64,000 nt of DNA from Lucifuga dentata. Lineage: Eukaryota > Chordata > Actinopteri > Ophidiiformes > Bythitidae. The position numbers and the translations under genes were made by a program. Under the pieces are notes generated by a model. That model did not search any database. It was not told the DNA's origin and worked only from the letters and a program-made list of their open reading frames with translations. Where the stretch lies: assembly GCA_014773175.1 (NCBI GenBank), contig VXCM01000332.1:1-64000 (forward strand), written 5' to 3'. Shown piece after piece: positions 48,361 through 57,506 of the stretch (position 1 is its first letter; each line of letters opens with the position of its first letter).

Positions 48361-49984
48361 ACAGTTCTGTCAGACTAAATATAGTCTTGATACAGGCACA
48401 ATAATGGAATTGCTGTATACTAACAAATAGGGCAGAAACACAGACCACTAATGGATTCAGCTGATAAGTAACATGCAAAATGTTCTGACATATCTTTAAT
48501 AAAGCCATAAAAATATTATTTTTATAATAGGTGCTTCTTTCTCTTTCAGCCAGAATATTATTAGAATGAGACATTTCATATAGGCTTGTTTGTCCTTGGA
48601 GGAGGTACAGTATGTGCTCCAATGAGTATCCATACAGTTACAGGCAGAAGCTGCTACATGCATTTTTATCTTTTTGTGGGTATAATATGAAAGTAAAATA
48701 AGTTAATGTGTTCTGGAAGTCAAATGGAGCAATTACAACTACACATTATTTTGAAGAAATTAGCTCTTCTTTCAACTGTGCAGGCATTATTTCCACCCCC
48801 CTTTCATCTTGTCTCACCACATTATTTTTCACACTTGGGTAAATTACTGAAAATAATTTAGTAAAACCAAGTCAATTGGCTGAGTTTATCATGAACTCAA
48901 GCTTACATGCCAAAGTCGGTTTTTACATTTCTGCTGCAGCAATTCACAACTCCACAAGTTGGAGTCCCAGAAATTCATCAAAAGTTAAACAAGCAATAAC
49001 TTGACATATTGGGTTGGATGGTTGTACAGATTAATTAAATGCCATGTAAACATGGCTCCATTCCTCTCCTCTGCCTTCAAGATAATGGGTGCTACTTCTC
49101 CTCCTGCCATTTAACATTTCATTAAGCTCCACTACCTCAGTCTTCCACTGATAAGCTGAAGAAACGGCACAAATGTATACATTCTCTGAAACAATTGATT
49201 ACGCCCCTCTCTGCAGTATACAGCCTTGCACAGTTTTAATTAGAGAATTTGTTTAACTAAACACTTTATTTCCATCTCTAATCATATTTAAATACTGCAA
49301 AAAGCATATTCTAGTTGATCTTACATCACAAACATTACATTCTGAGACAAACTGACAATCAAAATCAATAATATGTTGTACATCTACATTCCACCGTGAT
49401 CTTTACTGTAGTCAGACAAGGCTTTTAGTTTTGAAGGTAGCAAAGCTGAAGCCCTCCTGGAATAGGATAAACCAATAAAAATATGCATTCAACAGTCTAG
49501 TCTACAAGCCAATGAGTATATTTCCGTAATGATCACATCAGTACACGCAGATTCAATTAAACACAGTAAATCACATTAAAGTACACCAAGGTAAATACAC
49601 AACGACAATTCAGCATCCTAAGTCAAATAGCAACATAGACATAATGTCAGTATGAGGACTGTGGATAGATGAGTGTAGCTTGGATATCAAAAGAGGTGAC
49701 TGGTTATTCAGCATGAAGTTATGCCTTTCCTGCTGATAAAGTTATAATTTAAAAAATTACCAGAACTGTCTCCATTTAAAAAAAAAAAAAAAAAAAAAAG
49801 ATGTATTCATGGACTGACCCTCCTAGTCAGAATGCACAGCTTCAGAACACACTTCTGATGTGGGGTGTAAAGAGCAGCTCCCCCCTCTACAGGCCACAAG
49901 CAGAGTTTTCCAGCTCTGTGCCCTGATTACACCCTGATATTTTATACTAAATATATAGTTAGGAATAAGTTATATGTTTTTAGT

Positions 49985-50080
49985 CTTATGTCTAGGTATG
50001 CTGCCGGTCCTGAGGACTAAGTTTGTTTTCATGTTGAACATGTAAAATGACAATAAAGGAACCTTGAAGCTTGAACCCTT
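49985..50080 (+). mobile_element. Possible LINE 3' tail
   Basis: CATGTAAAATGACAATAAAG followed by GAACCTTGAA resembles the 3' terminal signature of fish LINEs. Upstream similarity is too weak to place its 5' end. Confidence 0.4.
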
Positions 50081-50656
50081 GATGTTATAATTGGTAGTGC
50101 CGACTGTGTTCACATTGAAAAAGTGGCAAAATTAAGTAAACTCAAAGATGTCAGTATGTATCCCAACATGTATCCCAAAATACAATGCAAAAGCAAAATA
50201 TCAGTTAAAAAAAATTAACAAATTCATGTTCATGTTTCATGTTTAACATGAAACATTTATTCATAGTTGGAGGTACTCAAGTCTTGGGGGTCCACTTACT
50301 AAATTTCTAAGAAAATTGGATTAAATGTGCTCCTTAAGTGTATTATTATTAAACCTTAAGGTCTTAATAAAATATAAACACATTGAAAGAAACCAAAAGT
50401 TGGTGAGCCAGACATCTAGCAGTTTTTCCTTTCTCGACAAAATCTGCTAACCAATAAAGACCAAGACAAAACTTTTCCTTTGTGACAGGAAGTTCTAAAA
50501 TAAAAGCCAAACAGAACATTTGTAAAGGGGCAGGATAGTGATGTGTCACACACAAGCAGGCAGAGTCATGTTGCAGTAAAATTTTTGTTCTCTCTCTGGA
50601 TTAAATTGTATTTCGGTCCAGCTTGGGACTGGAGTCTTGATATTGAGGATGGGGGA

Positions 50657-50760
50657 TACCAGTGTTTCTCAGACTTTATGAACTAAGTACTACCTCTGAG
50701 CAAACCAAAAGACTGAACTATAAGAAGCCACCAACTCTATGAAAAATCACAGAAAAACCT
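50657..50760. mobile_element. Possible hAT-like element end
   Basis: CAGTGTTTCTCAGACTTTATG then AACTAAGTACTACC resembles the start of a common hAT MITE (cagtgtttctcaaact...gtacc). The other end was not found. Confidence 0.35.
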
Positions 50761-50959
50761 CATGCTGTACCAAAATTTAACAGAATGAGCATGAAATGTT
50801 ACATTAGGAACAGAAGTGCATAATTGCATTAAAACAAATTATTTACTTAATCAAATATATAACTCACAGTAAAAGTCAACATGCTTTCAGTGACTCATTG
50901 GGAATTGTTTTTAATTTTCCTTAGCTTGTTGAGCTGAAGAATGTTATTCACAGATGTTG

Positions 50960-50965
50960 TTTATT
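50960..50965 (-). promoter_or_regulatory. Candidate MCH receptor poly(A) signal
   Basis: AATAAA on the minus strand about 108 bases beyond the exon 2 stop. Position is plausible for a short 3' UTR. Confidence 0.35.
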
Positions 50966-51072
50966 GTCTCTTTTTGTCATTTAGATAACTGAATGTCACT
51001 ATTCCTCACAGTGAATGTGTTTGGGCACAAACAGTTCAGTACAGTCATTGAAATTCCTCCTCCATGTTGTCT

Positions 51073-52270
51073 TCATGGTAACACACATGAGTAATGGCAG
51101 ATGACTGTCTGGGATGGTGGCTGGCAGTATTGAACAGTACTTATGGGTGGATTTGGTTCAGTTAACTTCCACCTCAGTGCACAGCTACATTGACAGGCAG
51201 CATGTTCTGAAGCAGCTCCCTGGATGAGATGAGATAAGCGAGATGGATGAGAGCTGTCTGCTTCCATCCTCAGACTCATGCTCCCAGCAGCCAGAGCCAG
51301 GGCAACTCTGAATGTCCTGTGAGTTGGCCGAATAGCCACAATAAACTGCCTCTTAAATGTTTCGCTCAGCACAATGTAGATAAATGGATTGATGCAGCTA
51401 CTGGCATAACCCATGCTAATAGCAATGTTGTAGATGTACAGGAAAGCAAAAGAAGGCCGCTGGACCCCCAGGTGAGCCAATTGTAAGATGTAGAAGGGGC
51501 CCAGCAAATGAAGAATGCCAGGCATATGGCTACTGCCATACGGGTCACCTTGCGTGTAGGCACTCTCAGGCTGTGCTGGGGCAGTGGAGCCACTGTGGAT
51601 GACATGTTTTTGAGAATTTTGAAAAAGACCCCACAAACGACCACCAGGGGCAAAGCAAAGGCCAAGAAGAACTGGTAGAGGGTGAANAAGACCCCACAAA
51701 CGACCACCAGGGGCAAAGCAAAGGCCAAGAAGAACTGGTAGAGGGTGAACCAGTAGGTATCTGTAGCAGGGTTGGGCAGCAGGAGGGCACAACCGACTGA
51801 GCCATCCTTGAGAGGCATGAGACCTGTGTACATCCAGACTGGAGTGATCGAGACCAGAGAAAACATCCACACCAGTGCTACTGTTACCCCAGCCATGACG
51901 GGGGTTCGAACATGTTTGAAGTGGATGGGATAGACGGTGGCCAGGTAGCGATCCAAAGTCATTACAGTGAGGATGTAGGTACTGACAATCTGGCTGTTGG
52001 AATCTAGTGCTGTGATGACTGTGCACATGGTGGCGCCAAAGCACCAGGAGCCATTGCCAACAAGTTGGTGGATGAGAAAGGGCATTCCAAGGAGAAAGAG
52101 AAGGTCGACAATGGACAAACTCAAGATAAATATGTCTGGTACTGTTTGCTGGGAGCAGAATTTGGTCTTCTTCACAATAGTGTAGATTACAATGGAGCTT
52201 CCAAAGATCCCAAAGAAACAGATGACTCCAAAGATGCTTGGCATGAGCATGTTGTTGTACTGCTCATCTT
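51073..52270 (-). CDS. mchr1: MCH receptor exon 2 (TM1 to C-tail), frameshifted in TM6
   Basis: The acceptor is CTCTCCACCAG and the exon begins DEQYNNMLMPSIFGVIC. The frame is open through TM1-TM5 and into TM6 (CWAP). At 51496-51499 four Cs occur where five would keep PFYILQLAHL in frame. As given the protein would end at 51366 after an unrelated tail. The other frame carries TM7 (YASSCINPFIYIV) and a tail to the TGA at 51073. The tail is longer than human MCHR1's, and its last 30 or so residues do not resemble the family. Confidence 0.85.
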
Positions 52271-52742
52271 CTGGTGGAGAGGATGAAAACAGAATCACAG
52301 TCAGTCATTTATAACAAAGCCTCCTGCCAGCACTTCTTTTTATTGACATCCGGATCTATTAAGTCCTATTATAGCTCCAGCCACTGCAGTTGATTAACTT
52401 AAAATGAAATAAAATTATATGGCCACTGGTTCAAAGTAAATGCTCCTCTAAGGACTGCACACTATAATGCAAACATAAATAACATCACATCAGTTTACAG
52501 CTGGATAATAGATACTGGCCATGTAGTCTCACATAATCCGTGGTATTTATTATTTGGATTGCAAGCTAAAGTATCTAATTAACAATAATAGTTTTATGAC
52601 ATGGTACTTAGGATGTGTGCTCAATAAAAATCTAGCAATATTCGATTCAAGAAAGAGAAAAAACAAACTACTTATCTTCTATTGTACTCTCGGGCGACAT
52701 AAAGGATGAGAAAGATGAATTGGAAATGTTGCCAAAGTCCAT
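51073..52742 (-). CDS. mchr1: Melanin-concentrating hormone receptor, MCHR1-like (whole span, two lesions)
   Basis: Rhodopsin-class GPCR for the peptide MCH at the plasma membrane; the family controls feeding and energy balance in mammals and also colour in fish. Two coding exons. Seven hydrophobic segments are recognisable. Landmarks: N-glycosylation sites NIS and NSS near the N-terminus, the TM3 Asp in TALDSNSQ (family ligand-binding residue), DRY at the end of TM3, WFTLYQFFLAFAL in TM5, CWAP in TM6, NPFIY in TM7. It is closer to MCHR1 than MCHR2 (YQFFLAF and YNIAISMGYASS). Oddities: a one-base deletion in TM6, AT for GT at the expected donor, and a false 62-base duplication in TM5. If the lesions are real it is a pseudogene. 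It is head to head with GRB2. Confidence 0.88.
51625..51749. other. Assembly junction: 62-bp duplicate around N (51687) in the MCH receptor
   Basis: 51625-51686 and 51688-51749 are identical. With the N it adds 63 bases, so the frame is kept but TM5 is written twice. Almost certainly an uncollapsed overlap. Confidence 0.9.
52676..52742 (-). CDS. mchr1: MCH receptor exon 1 (N-terminus)
   Basis: The ATG at 52742-52740 opens MDFGNISNSSFSSFMSPEST, a short extracellular N-terminus with two N-glycosylation sequons. A phase-1 end after GAA G would join exactly to the acceptor at 52271-52273. The next bases are ATAAGT where GTAAGT would be a perfect donor. A weak alternative donor (GTACAA, minus strand at 52687) also has phase 1 and would drop four codons. 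Confidence 0.75.
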
Positions 52743-53071
52743 CTCAGAGTCTGAAATAAATCTTAGCTGTTCTTTCTCTAAAATAGTCTGCAGCGCTTGC
52801 GAATGCAGGACTTAGTTGACAGCAGGGGTGTATTCCGCGCTATTTCAGTATCATTCAAAAGACATCATCTGTGGACACGACTAAAATGCATCGAAAAAAT
52901 ATAGATATACATAAAAAGAAAATGTTCATAAAATAACTGCAGTACACCAGTCTGAGCACGCACTATATGACTTCCACATGTGAGGCAGTATGTGCGCGCA
53001 TGCTCCATTACGCACCGCGCGTAAGAACTTCTTCCTGGGTCTATCTGGAGGAATCTTTTCAGAATCAAATT

Positions 53072-53072
<1 letters not shown>

Positions 53073-53113
<41 letters not shown>
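53073..53113. repeat. (GA)n microsatellite
   Basis: Twenty GA units about 330 bases upstream of the MCH receptor ATG. GA tracts in promoters can bind GAGA-type factors, but here this is only a possibility. Confidence 0.9.
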
Positions 53114-53115
<2 letters not shown>

Positions 53116-54232
53116 TACCGATCTGGTGACTGATGCAACTGTCTGTTTACAATGACCTTATAGCTCAAATTTTGTTTTTTTCTTTCTTTTTTGTTTTGTT
53201 TTTAACTACATCATATTTTAAATTGGTACAGACCAACCTATGTATCTTATATAACGCTGTTAATTCCTATATTTAGCCTGAATTATGCTTTATTTCGACT
53301 GGAACGATTGCAGTGATTAATAGTTCAGCTTGTACAGATTGTCTTAATTTCAAAATTTACGCTGATTTGTATTCAAATCATATGAGAATGTCCGGTGTAA
53401 TAATTGATGGTTAATAGCAATAACTTGCAGGGTCCCATATATGTTAAAACACATTAAGGAGACTGACGAAATGTTTCATTAGGCTTCGGCTAGTTATGAT
53501 TTAAACCCTGAACACACATTTAGGCTGAAGTCAATGTGTTTACATGCACATTAAAACTTTGATTCTAAGTTTAGTCATATGCCTTCATATGGTTGAACTT
53601 TTCCACTAGGTGTCGCCCTAATGAAGGTATTTGAATCTCTTTTTTGCCACACACGGACATCAGAATTACAGAATTAAGAGCAGATGTTTCCGACAATTAA
53701 ACCAAAGACAGCTGAAGTCAGATAATTTGATCCACTTTTTTTTTTTTTAACGCAATCAAATTTGGAGTTGGATCAAGTCAGTGCCTGCACGCGTGTGTGT
53801 GTGCGTGACACCCACCTTGAAAAATAAAACGATGGAGACATTTTTCTGCAGAGAATGACGAAATACATTAACGAGACCATGTGTAACTAACCACACTTAC
53901 ATGGCAGCTTGCAGACTCACCTCATCTGCACTGCTTGATTTTGGTCTCAGTGCGCTGTTTTGGTCTCAGTGGATGTCACTTAAAACATAAGGCTTGAAGA
54001 CGCAGAGGTAGATTTGAAAAGTGTGCACAATGCATGAACCCCCTTCTCAGATTGTTTGAATAATTGTTGCAGAGGTAATATGAACCAATATTTCACAAGA
54101 AAAGGAGCAAAGATTGCACAAAGCCCAAAAAATGATACATAATGACATTTCATCTTTTGTATTTGATGCATCATCTCTGATTTATCTTGCAATCACTTGG
54201 GGGTTCTAAATTGGGTGGGTGGGTNGGGAGGA

Positions 54233-54274
<42 letters not shown>

Positions 54275-54275
54275 A
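54233..54275. repeat. (ATCT)n microsatellite
   Basis: About ten ATCT units, preceded by a G-rich GGGTGGGT tract with an N at 54225. Lies about 200 bases upstream of the probable GRB2 first exon. Confidence 0.9.
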
Positions 54276-54439
54276 GTCAATGTGGGATTGTGGCATATAT
54301 TGATCGTGAAAATTATGTTCTGTTTGCAGCATCTGTGTAAGAAATAAAGTGTATTGTATTGTTTAATACCCGCAGTATGCCTTACTAAAAGTATTTAAAA
54401 TACTATTAATACTCGTAGTAGTGCTAGTATTACTGGTAT

Positions 54440-54667
54440 GTGTTAGTTGGAGCAGCTGACAGGGAGGAGCTGCAGTCCCAGCAGCACGGAGGGAGGAAGC
54501 GGAAATAAACCTTATGCTAGTAGCTAGATTTAGGCTGCTAGACGGGCTGTGAGCGAAACCAGACATACATCGTTCGTTGCCTCTAAAAAGAGGAAACACG
54601 GAGTGGAATATACACCAAAGGGTTTTGTTTAATACAGTGGAGGAATCTAAACGGAATATATCGAGTG
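54440..54667 (+). other. grb2: Probable GRB2 non-coding exon 1
   Basis: GC-richer stretch with AGGAAGCGGAAAT (ETS-like GGAA motif), ending in a strong donor GAGTG|GTGAGT at 54667/54668. Known GRB2 genes start with an untranslated exon followed by a large intron, which fits. It includes a 12-codon upstream ORF (54514-54552) if transcribed. The 5' boundary is a guess; only the donor is clear. Confidence 0.5.
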
Positions 54668-57235
54668 GTGAGTTGTCTTTACGTGTTTAGCCTACAGAAA
54701 AGTTGTGCAGTTCTTTTGACGACGCCAGCTAGCCAAGTTGAGTAGCTGGGCTAACGGTGCAAGCAAGCTAGCAGCAGTAGCCCTCTGCGCTATGAAAAAA
54801 AAAAACTGTTTTCTTCCTTTTCACATTTGCCAGTGAAGCCAGGTAGGAGGCCTCATATGTTAACACACGTCTGCTTTCAAACTGTGCACTTATATTGAGT
54901 ATTGACGTCAGTTTTTGAATTTTTTATTTTATGAGACGTCTGTTGTCTTAGTGGATGGGGTTAAGTTTTTTTTTAACCACAATACTTAGCAGTTATTGTT
55001 AACCGTCTGTTAGCCGGGAAGCTAGCTTCAGCGTTCTAGAACACTGGGTGCAGTCTGTTTGCTGGAACGGAATCGATCCACCCTTACTGGCGTGAAAACA
55101 GTAAAAAAAAAAAAAAAAAAAAAAGTTAAACAGCTCAAAATGTTACTTTTGTTAAATCTGTGGAAATGTGGCCAACACATATGAAGATAATATTGTAGGT
55201 GAAAATATTTTGCTCCTTTTGAACATCATCTTCTCGTTACGTGACCGTGTTTGTGTGTACAGCCAGATCACTGACGTGCTTTGTTGTTCGTTTGTCTGAG
55301 TGGAGTGGTCACAGTTTGACGTTGTTGTAATCTGTATTGCCGTATAACTTGATCACAGTCAAAATGAAAGATTTGCTGTATCTGTTCAGTTACTTTACTA
55401 AAAGATTTTGCTAGAAAGAAATATTATGCAACTTATGTTTCTTTCTGATCTAACTGGTGATCCGTGATATAGATGTATACAGATAACTCCTTGGGATTGT
55501 CATGGGGGGGAGTGAGATGAGATCCGAGAGTTTAGCTTACACGCACAGTTTTGTTGCATTACTGCAAATCCCTTAGAGCAGGGGCGTCAACTCAATCACA
55601 GAGGGGGCCAAAATTAAAAATTGGATCCAAGTCGAGGGCCAAACAGGGTCAGCCTTTATTGATAACAGACTTAAATTGGCCACGTTTTCATCAGACGTGT
55701 TATGACAAATTATTCATACACTTATTTGAACTTTACTTTAACCACTGCCCAAGACATCTTATATAATTCAGAACAAACCGGAGGTTTGGGGGAAAAAAAA
55801 CAGGCAAATCAGAGATCAAATTCAAAACAATTAATGCATCAGCACCATTTTTTTTTTTATGTCAGCCTCTCTATCAGCAGTGTTTCACAGACTCATTTCC
55901 AATGACAAAGTTTCTTCACAGGCAATCAGAAATAGCCAGAAAACTGTAATTTTTCTCAAGGGAAATCTAAAATCACTCTTTGTTTTTCATTAACAACACC
56001 AACAAGCAAAATGAGAATAATATTTTAAATGTGATCATACCTTCTTATGTTATATGTTTTAATTACGGCCACATCAGCTCTGCAAACGAGGCAAACAGGT
56101 TTATCCCTAATGGCAGTAAACAGGTTCTCTAACTCCCACCTGTGTTGAAATCTTCTGTTTTCAGAGTCCACCTTTCATGTGGCCATTTCTTCCACGGTCT
56201 AGCTTAAAGTTCCGCTAGCTAAGTTAAAGTTCATTAAAGGTGACTGGATGGGCATGGAGGGGATGGGAGTGGAGCTGGCACTTGCAGGTGTTGATTGATG
56301 CAGTGACTGTTGCAGTACATTCTGGGATTTGTAGTATCTGTAATGTATGTGCTATATACCAGCGGGCCAATTATTATAGAAGTTAGATATTATCTCGCAG
56401 GCCAGATATAATTGGACTGTGGGCCACGAATTTGACATATGTGCCTTAAAGCTACATGGTAACAATCTAACAAGATCACATACAGCTTTGTTCAGTGAAT
56501 TCAGTTAATGTAGGTATAACCACTATATCACTGTATCGTATCCTGCTAACTTAATTTGGGGCCAGGACAGCTGACTGTCAAAAATAGGGCTGAAACAATT
56601 AATCATTAATCAGTCAACAGAAAAGTATATGACAACTACAGAAAAGTAACTGACCTAGTAATTTGTTCAGTAAAACAGTCAAATATTTGCTGGAAAAGTT
56701 TGAATTTATCTGTTTCATCTAATAATAAATTGAATGCCATTATACTTTTTAACAGAAGTTAAGGCAAATAAGAAAACTGAAATGTCACATTGTGTTCTTT
56801 GAACTTGTAACAGGCATTAGCCACAATTCATCGAGGTAAATGGGAAGTAATTGATGATAATAAATTACTTGTATGGTCTGTGGGGTTGTTATGAATTGTA
56901 GTGAACCTGTTCTTGACCTTGCATGCATATTAAGGGATGTAGCAGGGGTGGATGTCTTTTTTTTTTTTTTTTTTTTTTTTAAACCTGAGTAACTTTTTGT
57001 TATTACTGCTGGTACTTGTGTAAACATTAAACTCTATGATAGTAGCCTTAAGTCATTACATTTTTTTCTTGACCAGTGATACAAGGTTGTCAAGGTGTAA
57101 GACAAATGTAATCAATATGATTTTCTGTCATAAAACTACTGAAAACTGTGCAGATGCTGTACATTTACATCACCAGAGAGATACTTACCTGTTGAAAATG
57201 ATTGCCCCTATTGTCACACTGTCTGTTGTTTGCAG
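54668..57235 (+). other. GRB2 first intron
   Basis: About 2.6 kb between the probable non-coding exon and the ATG exon. Contains an A-run near 55103, a hAT element (55579-56443) and a T-homopolymer near 56959. No other exon recognised. Confidence 0.5.
55579..56443. mobile_element. hAT (Charlie-like) non-autonomous element
   Basis: Starts CAGGGGCGTCAACTCAATCA and ends GGCCACGAATTTGACATATG plus TG, an inverted repeat typical of fish hAT elements (cagggg(t/c)gtcaa...). The flanks CCTTAGAG and CCTTAAAG form an 8-base target-site duplication with one mismatch, as hAT requires. 865 bases, no intact transposase. Confidence 0.85.

Positions 57236-57506
<271 letters not shown>

Larger units (their letters stand above)
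35416..51072. other. Intergenic region between USP43 and the MCH receptor
   Basis: No gene recognised. Contents in order: T-homopolymer near 36033; AT-rich unique DNA; piggyBac-like MITE (38400-39115); a degraded TTAA element with a duplicated end (about 40770-41235); the minisatellite (44215-45310); a TTAA element (46350-46935); a 38-bp palindrome (47464-47501); a dispersed repeat (48070-48360); a LINE-tail-like piece near 50000; and a hAT-like end near 50657. The stretches 41240-44200 and 48400-49950 show nothing I can name. Confidence 0.6.
52743..54439. other. Head-to-head interval between the MCH receptor and GRB2
   Basis: About 1.7 kb that must hold both promoters. It includes a (GA)n tract (53073-53113), an (ATCT)n tract (54233-54275) and an N at 54225. 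No TATA box or conserved block stands out. No ORF of interest. Confidence 0.5.
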
